This document shows positions 1-10,658 of a stretch of DNA of 64,000 nt, in pieces; position 1 is the first letter of the stretch, and the number at the start of each line of letters is the position of its first letter. This DNA is from Liolophura sinensis. Lineage: Eukaryota; Mollusca; Polyplacophora; Chitonida; Chitonidae. Position numbers and translations under genes: made by a program. The notes beneath the pieces were generated by a model that worked only from the letters and a program-made list of their open reading frames with translations, made no database searches and was not told where the DNA came from. Location of the stretch: positions 219,153 through 283,152 of the forward strand of contig NW_027017967.1 of assembly GCF_032854445.1 (NCBI RefSeq), written 5' to 3'.

Positions 1-49
1 CAAAACTGTCTGACGCCTATCCACTAACATGGGCCCTATGCTTTAACCT

Positions 50-320
50 GGGGCCTCCGTCGCTCAGTCGGTTAGCGCGCTAACGCAGGGTAATGACCCA
101 GAAGCCTCTCACCAATGCGGTCGCTGTGGGTTCAAGTCCAGCTCATGCTGGCTTTCTCTCTGGCCGTAAGTGGGAAGGTCTGGCAGAAACCTGCGGATGG
201 TCGTGTGTTTCCCCCGGGCTGTGCCCGATTTCCTCCCACCAAAATGCTGGCCGCCGTCGTAGTGTGAAATATTCTTGAGTACGACGTAAAACACCAATCA
301 AATAAATAAATAAATAAATT
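50..320 (+). mobile_element. tRNA-derived SINE, family A
   Basis: The head is tRNA-like, with an A-box region (GCTCAGTCGGTTAGCGCGCT) and a B-box-like GGTTCAAGTCC. A body shared with seven or more other copies in the window follows, then the tail GTAAAACACCAATCAAA and (AAAT)n. The copy is full length (~260 bp). The ORFs across it are chance. Confidence 0.85.
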
Positions 321-330
321 AACCTGGGGC

Positions 331-1252
331 TATATAATAACATTGGCCCTATATGCTTCAAAACAACTTAAACACCTTCCATGCCTCTCTAACACCACCA
401 GAAATTGGATAAAACAGTTTTTAAGAAAATATTTGGTGGGGGAAACTATGTATCATACCTGTATTTCAATGTTGAGGGGTGAAAATCTGCATATAGATTT
501 GTATATTATTTCTTTAATTTTACACACACACCATTCAAAATTGGCATGCTCAATTAGAAATGCATGTAGATTATTCACAAATAACCAGAATTTGGATAAA
601 ACACTTTTAAGAAAATATTCAGTGGGGGGAAACTATGTGTCAAACCTGTATTTCAATGTTAACAAGTGCAAATCAGCATTCAGATTTGGATATGATTCCT
701 TTATTTTACACAGACACCTTTCAAAACTGGCATGTTCAATCAGTAATACATGTAGATTATTTATAAATAACCAGAAATTGGATAAAACACTTTCAAGAAA
801 ATATTTGGTGGGGGGAAACTGTGTCATACCTGTATTTTAATCTTAACGGGTGCAAATCAGCATTTAGATCTGGACATGATTCCTTTAATTTCACACACAC
901 CCAGTTCAAAATTGGCATGCTCAATCAGAATGCATGTAGATTATTCACATATCAGCAGAAGTTTGATAAACACATTTAAGAAAATATTTGGAGGCGAAAT
1001 CTATCTGTCAAACCATGTCTTCAATGTTAAGGGGTGTTGGACATGATTCCTTTAATTTCACACACGCACCATTCAAAACTGGCATGCAGATTAAGCAATG
1101 CATGTACATTACTCACAAATAAACAGCAGTTCGAAAACATGTTTATAAAAAAATTTATCAAGGGGGAACTATATGTCATAGCTGTATTTCATACCCAGTC
1201 TCTTAACATAGGAGGGGGAGAGAACTATTTGTCATACCTCTATTTCGAGGTG
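331..1252 (+). repeat. 186-bp satellite array, block 1
   Basis: Head-to-tail monomers recur every ~186 bp (for example CCATTCAAAATTGGCATGC near 530, 716 and 902). Recognisable sub-blocks are ACACACACCATTCAAAA, GCATGTAGATTATTCAC, GAAAATATTTGGTGGGGG and TCAGCATTCAGATCTGGACA. A monomer is 62 codons long, so one frame stays open over several copies. I read this as satellite, not gene. The last copies (1,030-1,250) are more diverged. Confidence 0.9.
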
Positions 1253-1617
1253 ACCAAGCCTGGATAGCACAGTTGGTGGACCGACCGTTTCGGGACTGGT
1301 AGATCCAGGATCAATCCTTGATCTAGTCACACCTAAGACTTTAAAAGAGGAAGTTCTAACTTCCTCGCTTGGCGTTCAGCATGAAGGGGATAGTGCAACG
1401 ACTGGTTGACCCGTATCAGTATAATGGCTCGGGCGGGGCGCCTTACTTGCCTTCGGTAAGTCGTCTCAGTGAAGCAGCACTAAATAAAAGAGCGGTGGAA
1501 ATCCGTCCTGCAACAAGGAGGCACATTACACGTACATGCACCCTAATGATTCCTTCGTCGTCATATGACTGAAAATTGTTGAGTACGATGTTAAACCCCC
1601 AGGCACTCACTCACTCA
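1253..1617 (+). mobile_element. tRNA-derived SINE, family B
   Basis: The head is tRNA-like (GATAGCACAGTTGGT ... GGTAGATCCAGGATCAATCC). A ~300 bp body follows, and the tail reads TTGTTGAGTACGATGTTAAAC then CACTCACTCACTC. Two further copies lie at 4,720 and 28,663. This tail type is what I associate with mollusc SINEs. Confidence 0.8.
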
Positions 1618-2060
1618 GGCCTCGGACCCCCATTAATTTTCCATAAGCGAAAATGTTAACGCCTAGCGCTGTAGCTCAGTCCCAAACATTCCGTGGCTAA
1701 TAAGCTTTGGTGCATACCTGGCCCAGCCTGTGAGAAAGAAGCCATAAAATCTTGACATAGGTTGACCGTCAAAATCTGGACCTTTCCATGCCGGCAGCTG
1801 GGAGGCGTGCCTAGCAACTCAAAGGGGGACGTCACTCGCAGCCTCATCACTACCTCACACCTTGTGTCCTCTCACCCAGAATTTCAAACTTTCATCAAAA
1901 AAGCTCATGCCTCCTCAAAGTTTAGACAGTTTCCTGCATTTTAATACCAAGCATGCACCTGTGCACCAAAAATGGATGCCTGGGAGCAAAAAAAGACTTT
2001 ATACCCTAAAATTCACAGAACTACAATCGTAAAACGAAGGAAAAACGGAAGTTGTCGAGG
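1618..2060. other. Unassigned spacer
   Basis: There is no convincing gene or repeat here. Short ORFs on both strands lack family features. The stretch separates two blocks of the same satellite and is probably an old insertion or decayed repeat. Confidence 0.4.
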
Positions 2061-4719
2061 TTGACGCGTGCAAATATGCATACAAATGCGGATATGATGT
2101 CTTTAACTTCACACACACACCATTGAAAACTGGCATACTCAATTAGAAATGCACGTAGACTATTCACAAATAACCAGAATTTGGATAAAACAATTTTAAG
2201 AAAATATTTGGTGGGGGAAACTATGTGTCATACCTGTATTTTAATCTTAACGGGTGCAAATCAGCATTCAGATCTGGACATGGTTTCCTTAATTTCACAC
2301 ACACACCATTGAAAACTGGCATGCTCAATCAGCAATGCACGTAGACTATTCACAAATAACCAGAAATTGGATAAAATAATTTTAAGAAAATATTTGGTGG
2401 GGGAAACTATGTGTCATACCTGTATTTTAATCTTAATGGGTGCAAATCAGCATTCAGATCTGGACATGGTTTCCTTAATTTCACACACACACACACACCA
2501 TTGAAAACTGGCATGCTCAATTAGAAATGCACGTAGACTATTTACAAATAACCAAAATTTGGATAAAACAATTTTAAGAAAATATTTGGTGGGGGAAATT
2601 ATATGTCATACCTGTATTTCAATGTTAAGGGGTGCAATTGTTCACTCAAATCTGGACATGATTCCTTTAATTTCACACACACGCCATTCAAAATTGGCAT
2701 CCAAGATCAGCAATGCATGTAGATTATTCACAAATAAGCAGAAGTTGAATAAAACACATTTAAGGAAATATTTGGGTCGGGTGGGGGGAGGATCTATCTC
2801 TCAAGCCATGTCTTCAGTGTTGATGAGTGCAAATGTGCATACAGATCTGAACATGGTTTCCTTAATTTCACACACACACCATTCAAAATTGGCATGCTCA
2901 AGCAGAAATGCATGTAGATTATTCACAAATAAACGGAATTTGGATAAAACAGTTTTAAGAAAATATTTGGTGGGGGAAACTATGTGTCATACCTGTATTT
3001 TAATCTTAATGGGTGCAAATCAGCATTCAGATTTAGATACGTTTCCTTTAATTTCACACACACACCATTGAAAACTGGCATGCTCAATTAGAAATGCACG
3101 TAGACTATTCACAAATAACCAGAATTTGAATAAAACAATTTTAAGAAAATATTTGGTGGGGGAAACTATGTGTCATACCTGTATTTTAATCTTAATGGGT
3201 GCAAATCAGCATTCAGATCTGGACATGGTTTCCTTAATTTCACACGCACACACACCATTGAAAATTGGCATGCTCAATCAGCAACTCACGTAGACTATTT
3301 GCAAATAACAAGAATTTGGATAAAACAATTTTAAGAAAATATTTGGTGGGGGAAATTATATGTCATACCTGTATTTCAATGTTAAGGGGTGCAAATGTTC
3401 ACACAGATCTGGACATGATTCCTTTAATTTCACACACACGCCATTCAAAATTGGCATCCAAGATCAGCAATGCATGTAGATTATTCACAAATAAGCAGAA
3501 GTTGAATAAAACACATTTAATATTTTGGTGGGGTGGGGGGGAATCTATCTCTCAAGTCATGTCTTCAGTGTTGATGGGTGCAAATGTGCATACAGATCTG
3601 AACATGGTTTCCTTAATTTCACACACACACCATTCAAAATTGGCATGCTCAAGCAGAAATGCATGTAAATTATTCACAAATAAACGGAATTTGGATAAAA
3701 CAATTTTAAGAAAATATTTGGTGGGGGAAACTATGTGTCATACCTGTATTTCAACGTTAACGGGTACAAATCTGAATTCAGATTTGGACATGACTCATTT
3801 AATTTTACACACACACCATTCAAAATTGGCATGCTCAATCAGCAATGCATGTAGATTATTCACAACTTATCAGAAATTCGATAAAACACTTTTGAGGAAA
3901 TATTTGGTGAGGGAAACTATGTGTGATACCAGTATTTGGATGTTGACGGGTACAAACCTGCATTCAGGTTTGGACATGATTCCTTGAATTTAACAAACAC
4001 ACCATTGAAAATTGGCATGTTCAATCAGTTATGTATGTAGATTTTTTAAAAAGAAACAGAATTTGGATAAAACAATTTTAAGAAAATATTTGGTGGGGGA
4101 AACTTTGTGTCATACCTATAATTTAATCTTAATGGGTGCAAATGAGCTTTCAGATCTGGAGATGATTCCTTTAATTTTACACACGCACCATTCAAAATCG
4201 ACATGCTCAATCAGCAATGCATGTAGATTATTCACAAATAAGCAGAAATTGGATAAAACACTTTAAAGAAAATATTTGGAGGCGAAATCTATCTGTCAAA
4301 CCTTGTCTTCAATGTAATGGGTGCAAATCTTCATTTAGATCTGGACATGATTCCTTTAATTTTACACACAAACCATTCAAAATTGGCATGCAGATTCAGC
4401 AATGCATGTACATTACTCATAAATAAACAGCAGTTCGAAAAAACGTTTATAAAAAAATTTATGAAGGGGAAACTATGAGTCATAGCTGTATTTCATACCC
4501 TATCGCTTAACATAGGAGGGGAGACAACCCCGATACAGTTATTCCTTATATCATTTTATGTCACCTTCAATTCTACACATACAAAGTTCAAAATTAATAT
4601 GCAGAATCAGCAATGCATGTACATTACTCACAAATAAACAGCAGTTCGATAAAAAGTTGATAAGAAATTATATGGGGTGGGGGGGAACTATGTGTCATAC
4701 CTCTATTTCGAGATGACAA
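2061..4719 (+). repeat. 186-bp satellite array, block 2
   Basis: This is the longest uninterrupted run of the satellite, about 14 monomers. CCATT starts fall near 2,306, 2,498, 2,684, 2,878 and 3,065. Neighbouring monomers alternate between two variants (GTTTCCTTAATTTCACAC and ATTCCTTTAATTTCAC), which hints at a higher-order repeat. ORFs of 170 and 240 codons cross several monomers because the monomer length is a multiple of three. Confidence 0.9.
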
Positions 4720-5025
4720 GCCCGAATATCACAGTTGGTAGAGCGTCTGCTTCGGGACCGGTAGATCCAGGATCAATCCTTTATCGAGCCACACCTAAAA
4801 CTTTAAAAGGGGAAGTTCTAACTTCCTCTCTTGGCGTTCAGCATGAAGCATATTTGCCTTCAGTAAGTCGTCTCAGTGAAGCAGCACTAAATAAAAGAGC
4901 GGTGAAAATCCGTCCTGCAACAAGGAGGCACATTACACGTACATGCCCACTAATGATTCCTTTGTCGTCATATGACTGAAAAATTGTTGAGTACGACATT
5001 AAACCCCAAGCACTCACTCAGTCAC
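4720..5025 (+). mobile_element. SINE family B, internally deleted
   Basis: It has the same head (TCACAGTTGGTAGAGCGTCTG) and the same tail (TTGTTGAGTACGACATTAAAC, CACTCACTCAGTCACTCACTC) as the copy at 1,253. It lacks about 60 bp of the body after GGCGTTCAGCATGAAG. Confidence 0.8.
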
Positions 5026-5242
5026 TCACTCTATTTCGAGGTTGACAGGTGCAAATATGCATACAGATCCAGATATGATTTCTTTAATTCCTCACACACA
5101 CCATTCAAAATTGGCATCCTCAATCAGCAATGCATGTAGATTATTCACAAATAAGCAGAAGTTGGATAAAAAACATTTAAGAAAATATTTGGAGGGTGGG
5201 GGGCGGGGGGAGAAAATCTATCTCTCAAGCCATGTCTTCAAT
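5026..5242 (+). repeat. 186-bp satellite, block 3
   Basis: One monomer plus part of a second. The second is interrupted at CATGTCTTCAAT by a 449-bp insertion. Confidence 0.8.
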
Positions 5243-5691
5243 AGATTGGCCAAATCAGAGCCGACCCAGAACACCAACTCCAATGGAACGCAGTTCATAC
5301 CCTACAAAACAACCAATCAGACTGTTAAAGAAGGACACTGCTGGAAGCTATCAAGATCCGACGACACAATCCACAGCTTAACCTAGACAGCGGGTACCCC
5401 CTACCGAGTGCCTACAATGACCTCATCGGATTAGACGGTGACTGCCTTAAGCCCTGAAGCCATTAACCCTGAAGTTATTATCTATGTTACATTGTTGCAA
5501 GTTTTTGACACCACTCACTCTCTTACTGTATACATGTTGTCTTGTATGTCTGTATGTTCATATGGTTTGATAACGATGTAAGAGCCTACATCGAGACGTC
5601 ACCAACACAATAAATCCAGGAATTGTTATCCATAAGTAATGCCTCTGTCAATCTATACCATCCCAATTCCTAAATATCCTCTAAAAGAAGG
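5243..5691 (+). mobile_element. Unclassified insertion with 12-bp target duplication
   Basis: A 449-bp stretch unlike its surroundings interrupts a satellite monomer. CATGTCTTCAAT occurs immediately before it (5,231-5,242) and again at its end (5,692-5,703), which is what a target-site duplication looks like. An AATAAA lies near 5,610. No protein is recognisable. A 5'-truncated non-LTR retrotransposon or its 3' UTR is possible but unproven. Confidence 0.5.
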
Positions 5692-6640
5692 CATGTCTTC
5701 AATGTTGATGGGTGCAAATGTGCATTCATGATTCCTTTTATTTCACAAACACACCATTCTAAATTGGCATGCTCAATCAGAAATGCATGTAGATTATTCA
5801 TATATAACCAGAAGATGCATAAAGCACTTTTAAGAAAATGTTTGGTGGCGGAAAGTATGTGATATACCTGTATTTCAATGTTAACGGGTACAAATCAGCA
5901 TTTAGATTTGGACATGGTTCCTCTAATGTTACACACACACCGTTCAAAATTGGCATGCTCAATCAACAATGCATGTAGATTATTCACAAATAACCAGAAA
6001 TTGAATAAAACAGTTTTAAGAAAATATTTTGGGGGAAAATCTATCTGTCAAGCCATGTCTTCAATGTTGATGGGTGCAAATGTTCATTCAGATCTGGACA
6101 TGATTCCTTTAATTTTACACACACACTATTCAAAATTGACATGCAGAATCAGCAATGCATGTACATTACTCACAAATAAACAGCAGTTCGATAAAACATT
6201 TTAAAAAAATTTTAGAGGGGTGAAACTATGTGTTATAGCTGTATTTCATACCCTATCATTTCACACAGTAGGGGAGACAACTCTGGTACTGTTATTCATT
6301 TTATCATTTCATGACACCTTAAATTTTACACACACACCATTCAAATTTGGCAGGCAGAATCCGGAATGTATGTAGATTATTCACAAATATCGAGAAATTA
6401 GATAAAACAATTTTAAGAAAATTATTTGAGGGGGAAATCTATCTCTCAACTTATGCCTTCAGTGTTCACAATTGACAATGTGTATTTGAATTTGGAAATA
6501 ACTCCTTTAATTTTACACACACAGGTTTTGAAAATTGGCATTGTGAATCAGCAAGGCATCTTCTTTATTCACAAATAATTAAAAGTTGGATAAAAGAACT
6601 TCAAAAAAATACTAGGGCTGGTGAGCTATCTGTCATTCTT
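5692..6640 (+). repeat. 186-bp satellite, block 4 (diverging)
   Basis: About five monomers, increasingly diverged to the right, fading into TTGGATTATGTTACCATACC. The same junction between satellite and GACC-rich repeat recurs near 31,340, 49,915 and 58,440 in the opposite orientation, so satellite and GACC block are probably parts of one larger repeat. Confidence 0.8.
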
Positions 6641-7262
6641 TGGATTATGTTACCATACCTTAAGATCACATTTTGAAGGTCAAGCTCGAGGTCAAGGTCA
6701 GATCTTGGATTCGTGATGTACGACCTCGATTACCTCTGGTAATAAAGTTTGAGGTCAATCGGAGATAAAAAAATTTTTCGCCATTTTTAACCTATAAGCT
6801 TTACTTGGGGTCAAAAAATGGGTGCAACACTTTTTTTCTCCGATTGACCTAAAAATTTAATACAGGTGGTAATCGAGGTCGGAGGTCACAAATATGAGGT
6901 CGGTTTTGACCCAAACCCCCATGTTGACTTCAAAAACGGCGGTCAAAATTTGACTTCGAATTTGAAAATTTTTGTAAAAATCCCTTCTTAACCTATGACT
7001 TTTCATATGTGATGACCGTATGACCTTGTCATCGATCCATTTCGTTTTCAATGACTTTTAACCCACCATCTACTTTGCAGATAATATATTACAAATGCAC
7101 TGTCTGAAAAGTAGGTCAGAGGTCAAAGGTTAATAACAAGGTCATGCTTCAACGGGCAGATTACGTCGTCATCAGGTGTCAAAAGGTCAAGGCCCTAGAT
7201 TTAGCAGCAAATTTTTAAAGAATTTTCAATTTAAAATTTTGGTCGACTTTTAAGAGGTCAAG
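6641..7262. repeat. GACC-rich dispersed repeat
   Basis: Made of recurring phrases: GAGGTCAATCGGAGA, TAATCGAGGTC, AAAATGGCGGTC, AAGGTCAAGGTC. These alternate in orientation. The same material is at 30.6, 48.7, 58.0, 59.5 and 62.2 kb. Short ORFs across it are chance. Confidence 0.75.
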
Positions 7263-7267
7263 GCTGG

Positions 7268-7301
<34 letters not shown>

Positions 7302-7327
7302 GTCTGTCTGTCTATCTGTCTGTCTGT

Positions 7328-7363
<36 letters not shown>

Positions 7364-7395
7364 TTGCATGCATGCATGCATGTATGTATGTATCT
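7263..7395. repeat. Compound microsatellite (CTGT)n(CTGG)n(CATG)n
   Basis: Perfect tetranucleotide runs change from CTGT to CTGG to GCAT to GTAT units. The minus-strand ORF rich in QPAS/DRQT repeats is simply this tract translated. Confidence 0.95.
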
Positions 7396-7525
7396 ATTGA
7401 TATGACAAGCATGAAGTTGCAAAAATACATCCCTACATGTGTAGTTATTATGTACAAGAGGTTACGTGATGCCTGGATCGAATCCTGCCTTGGGATGGGT
7501 ACCTCTGTTTTTGCAACTTGAACAC
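7396..7525 (+). repeat. Dispersed ~130-bp repeat with a tRNA B-box-like core
   Basis: ATATGACAAGCATGAAGTTG is followed by GGATCGAATCCTGCC and ATGGGTACCTCTGTTTTTGC. Further copies are at 33,783 (inverted), 55,505 and 61,912. GGATCGAATCC differs at one position from the Pol III B-box GGTTCGAATCC, so a tRNA-derived origin is possible. Confidence 0.6.
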
Positions 7526-8275
7526 CTTGGTGCACAAGTGATAGGGGTAGATGGTGTGATTGATTGCAGTTATTTTAATGGTTTATTGGTGGCAAATTGG
7601 TGGCCCCTCAGCGTAAATAAAGTGCTCCGTTAATTATTGGCCGATCGTGCTGAAATTTAACAGTTAATTAGACAACTAATTGTGCTAGGAACCTTCACCT
7701 TGGGAACTTGACGAGTTATACCCCCTTTTGCTAGTATAAAGGTAGCAACCACCTGCAGAGTTGTCTCCCTTGCAATTTATTCGAGGAATTCGAGGCAGCA
7801 GCTACTAGGCATTGAAAAATTCGTACATCATTTAGTTTTTAAGGTAGCCACGCCAAACTTAGTATCTACACCAATCTAAGCGCGGACAACGTTATTCTGC
7901 AATAAAAATCTAACAACCGATTGTTTTGCGTTAGATTTGTTAATTTTTACAGAGCACCCACCATGTTTGGCGTGTGCGCATGTCATGCATTCCTGCTAAC
8001 CCTAACCGCAGAAATCCAGTCTTGTAAACCAGGTGTGGAGAACTGTAAAGTTGTGCTGAGACGTGTAATGTTGGTGCCAAGCTGCGGTTAGGGTCATATC
8101 CAGTCTTGTAAACTTAGTGCGGAGCTTTGTTAACCTGGGGCCAAGGAGCAAACCCTAACCCTAAGCACCAGGTTTACATATCTTGGAACCCTTTACACAT
8201 CTCCGCACCCAGTTTACAAGCCTCCTTACCACTTTATAAATCTTGGTACCTTGCTTACACATCTCCTCACCAAAA
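7526..8275. other. Non-coding stretch with a repeat shared with 32.7 and 56.5 kb
   Basis: 7,615-7,690 (GTTAATTATTGGCCGATCGTG ...) recurs at 32,695-32,760 and 56,495-56,560. 7,990-8,275 is pseudo-repetitive, around CAGTCTTGTAAACCAGG and ACACATCTCCGCACC, and leads into the telomere-like tract. I see no gene. Confidence 0.5.
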
Positions 8276-8345
8276 TTGTGCCTGTGCTAATCCTAACTAA
8301 CCCTAATCCTAACCCTAACCCTAACCCTAACTCTAACCCTAAAAT
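8276..8345 (-). repeat. Interstitial telomere-like (TTAGGG)n tract
   Basis: Several CCCTAA units run in a row with two or three imperfect ones. It reads TTAGGG on the minus strand. Looser CTAACCC units precede it from 7,997. It ends 47 bp before the first small ATG ORF of the compact gene cluster. Confidence 0.85.
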
Positions 8346-8392
8346 CCTGAAGAAAACGCCGAACGATCTACATTTTGGATCTCGCCGTGAAA

Positions 8393-8521
8393 ATGTCTAG
8401 AGAGCAAGCGGTGAATTCTGCGGCCACTTTTGTCAAGGCATCGCTGACTTCGAATTGAGTTCAAAACATTTTGGATGAATGCCTTGAAGTATGCGCTGAA
8501 ACAGATAGTCGAGACTTATAA
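8393..8521 (+). pseudogene. Small ORF of compact cluster, one in-frame stop
   Basis: An ATG frame of 42 codons is interrupted by TGA at 8,456-8,458. I do not recognise the product. Its stop overlaps a TATA-like CTTATAAAAG (8,514-8,523) that would serve the next gene. Dense packing and TATA-led genes resemble viral or transposon layout more than a typical molluscan gene. It may be only a chance ORF. Confidence 0.3.
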
Positions 8522-8523
8522 AA
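8514..8523 (+). promoter_or_regulatory. TATA-box-like element
   Basis: CTTATAAAAG is followed by a G+C-rich stretch, about 35 bp upstream of the first ATG of the next reading frame. Similar boxes stand before the next gene (9,336 and 9,394). Confidence 0.4.
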
Positions 8524-8555
8524 GCTGGCGGGGAGGCCCGGCCTGCGCAAAGAGT

Positions 8556-9002
8556 CATGACACTTTTTTATATTCTTGACGGGTAACCAATACTCAGAAG
8601 ACGACTTGCTGAGTTGGTCTTCTGAACTCCCACCTTCTGACCAGCTGCGCGCCGCATTTCAGAACGAAAATTGGTTTCAAGCTTATCTTCAAATCCGCTC
8701 GGGGTGTTCATTATGCTAGAGCACTTTTGGATCGAAAAGGAATTTCGTACAGGCTGGAGGGTTTCCATAAATTCTTCGTGCGGCGGTCTAAACCTGTTAG
8801 CGAAGAGGAGCTGAAAGAAGATATGCGCTGCGTCTCCGCGTCCTTTGTCAGTAAGGAATCTGCTTTGGTTACGTACACCACCGAAAGCGATGCGTGGTAC
8901 ATGATGGGTTACGTGAACGACTCTTCGAAATACAAAGCGTGGTTGCCTGTGGAATCTTTGGTCCCGGATTACGAGGACTCGTCAAAATACGAAAGGCGGT
9001 AG
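8556..9002 (+). pseudogene. Uncharacterised ~145-aa protein, frameshifted
   Basis: The open C-terminal part starts near 8,727 and runs to TAG at 9,000-9,002. It is charged and has a well-formed region with the phrase WYMMGYVNDSSKYKAW. The upstream part (about 8,556-8,720) is open in a neighbouring frame with QYSEDDLLSW and NENWFQAYLQ, so a frameshift near 8,710 probably separates two pieces of one gene. It is followed by an acidic, tyrosine-rich tail out of frame (9,015-9,050). I recognise no family. It sits in the same strand and layout as the RING-like gene downstream. Confidence 0.45.
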
Positions 9003-9335
9003 CCCCAGGATACGACATGGATTATGATGAATATTATGACTAAAGAAGAAGAATGATTACTTTTTAGTTGACTTTATTTACTTTGAAACCGCGTCCGTGT
9101 ACTTCCAGAAAACCAGAAGAAATAAGCTAGTCTAGAATGGTCCTAGAATGGTCCACTCGTCCCAAGTGAAACGTATCAACGGCGAATATGTCCATTGTGA
9201 TGTCTTTAATCGCTTCGTCGGCCCTTTCTCTCTGCGTGCTAGTTTTTAGGGTCGACACAGTAGTGGTGTCGTTGTTTTTCAAAATGCTTTTAGTAGTTCA
9301 TTATCCGCTGAAACGAGAGACGCTGGAAAGGCGGA

Positions 9336-9404
9336 TTTATATAAAAACCTTTTCACGATGGACCTTATTTCGGTCAGGCGATGGTTGGGCGGACTATAAA
9401 ACGA
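9336..9404 (+). promoter_or_regulatory. Two TATA-like boxes before the RING-like gene
   Basis: TTATATAAAAA at 9,336 and CTATAAAACG at 9,394. The second lies 47 bp upstream of the ATG at 9,441, a typical core-promoter distance with a short leader. Confidence 0.45.
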
Positions 9405-9440
9405 CGTTAACCCTTCGCCATACCATTCAGATAGAGTGCC

Positions 9441-9846
9441 ATGGCAGAGCAGGAGGGTACGCCCCGTGCAAAACTGGACAAGTTCGTCAGAAGATTAAAG
9501 ATAGTCAGACCACAACGAAAAACCCGCAGGACCCTGAAAGAATTCGAGGTGAGATTGGGAAAAATCGGCGTCTGGGGCAAAAAAGTTGTGCTGGGACTGC
9601 GTTAATTACGTTCTCGTTCTCCGATGCTCGGGATGCGAAGAGGAAAACTCCAACGTCTATGTTCACCCCTGTCAAAACTACGGAGGTTTTCTGTGCGATT
9701 ACGTAGCACTTTCCATCGGGATGTGCGGAAGGGCTGGAGACAGACGGTTTCTTTGTCCTTTGAACGATGAATTAAAACAACTTTATTTATCAATCTTTTT
9801 TGCTGCCTTTTCGTTCTTAAATCATTACTATTTCCAAAGAGTTTAA
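9441..9846 (+). pseudogene. Small basic protein with degenerate RING-like C-terminus, frameshifted
   Basis: From the ATG at 9,441 a lysine/arginine-rich frame of 54 codons runs to TAA at 9,603. In an adjacent frame the sequence continues with LRCSGCEEENSNVYVHPCQ, then FLC and LCPL. This has the spacing of the first half of a RING finger (C-x2-C ... PC-x-N ... C), with Asn in place of His and the last cysteine missing. The simplest reading is one ~115-aa gene with a frameshift near 9,600. RING proteins are usually E3 ubiquitin ligases; activity is doubtful here. A likely poly(A) region (AATTAAAACAACTTTATTTA) follows at 9,770. Confidence 0.45.
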
Positions 9847-10172
9847 ATATTTTTTCATGTCCTTCAGTTAAGACAAACACCTCACTAGGCCGGGCACTGT
9901 GAATGTGAAGACTCGGAATTGTCGGATTAAAGACGGCACTACCTGCGATAGTCGCTCGCTATACGTATTCAACACCATTCCAGTCGTAAATACGCCTCGT
10001 ATATTGACCGCCGGTGCGGTTTTCTGAAGGCGCTTTTATTTCCATCGTTATTTTTTGGTGTAATTTCAAATGAGAAGTGCTTTTTGGAAGAGGAGAAACT
10101 TGGTCCTGGTTCACTGTCAGATTATTCGAAAAGCAATCACAAAAAAGGCGAGCACAGTCAGAAAGCAGTTGG
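9847..10172 (+). other. Gene-poor stretch, possible exon at its end
   Basis: No recognisable gene. An open plus-strand frame beginning ATGAGAAGTGC at 10,070 runs into the SINE and continues beyond it, so it may be a real but unrecognised exon. The minus-strand ORF at 9,602-9,880 looks like a shadow of the RING-like gene. Confidence 0.3.
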
Positions 10173-10187
10173 ACGCGAAATCAAAAG

Positions 10188-10455
10188 TTTTATTTATTTT
10201 TTTTATTTCATTGGAGTACTCAAGAATATTTCACTTATACGACGGCGGCCAGCATTATGGTGATTGGAAACCGGGCACATCCGGGGGAAACCCACGACCC
10301 ATCCGCAGGTTGATGGCAGAACTTCCCACTTACGGCCGGGGAGGAAGCCAGCATGAGCTGGACTTGAACTCACAGCGACCGCATTGGTTAGAGGCTCCTG
10401 GGTCATTATGCAAATGACCGACTGCGCGCTAACCGACTGAGCTACGGAGGCCCCC
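10188..10455 (-). mobile_element. SINE family A with 15-bp target duplication
   Basis: Minus-strand copy: the tRNA-like head ends at 10,455 (GAGCTACGGAGGCCCC) and the A/T tail is at 10,188. The flanks ACGCGAAATCAAAAG (10,173) and ACGCGGAATCAAAAG (10,456) match with one mismatch, so this copy arrived by retroposition. Confidence 0.85.
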
Positions 10456-10495
10456 ACGCGGAATCAAAAGACATCTCTGGTAAGGAATCACTACT

Positions 10496-10653
10496 TCAAC
10501 TGTTTGCCGGCACATTGGACAACGATGATTGGAAATTGTTTACTAGTTTGTGGCATGTAGGACACACTGTATTCTTTTTGGCAAGCCCAAAGACGCATTG
10601 GTCACACGCGTGATGGCGACAAGGACGTTTCTCCACTAAACACCAAGGAAACA
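10496..10653 (-). pseudogene. RING-finger gene, 3' half (split by Polinton)
   Basis: The minus-strand frame carries C-x-H-x2-C-x2-C-x10-C-P-T-C followed by a short tail to a stop at 10,496. These are zinc ligands three to eight of a C3HC4 RING finger. The first C-x2-C pair lies in the same strand and phase at 23,106-23,117, on the other side of the 12.4-kb Polinton. The TGT codon for the second cysteine falls inside the 5-bp target duplication, so each flank keeps a copy of it. A C-terminal RING is typical of many E3 ubiquitin ligases. Whether the gene is a host gene or part of another element is not clear; its neighbours (compact small genes, DHFR/recombinase module) suggest the latter. Confidence 0.7.
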
Positions 10654-10658
10654 AACAT

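Noticed and set aside
51-125. tRNA gene suggested by GCTCAGTCGGTTAGCGCGCT and GGTTCAAGTCC
   Set aside because: The head is part of a repeated SINE. The two boxes are too far apart and no acceptor stem forms.
2559-4266. Series of plus-strand ORFs of 84-240 codons with similar peptides
   Set aside because: They are the satellite read in its stop-free frame. There are no start context, splice sites or domain, and the same peptide appears in every satellite block.
7296-7535. 79-aa ORF with Gln-Pro-Ala-Ser and Asp-Arg-Gln-Thr repeats
   Set aside because: Translation of the (CTGT)n(CTGG)n microsatellite.
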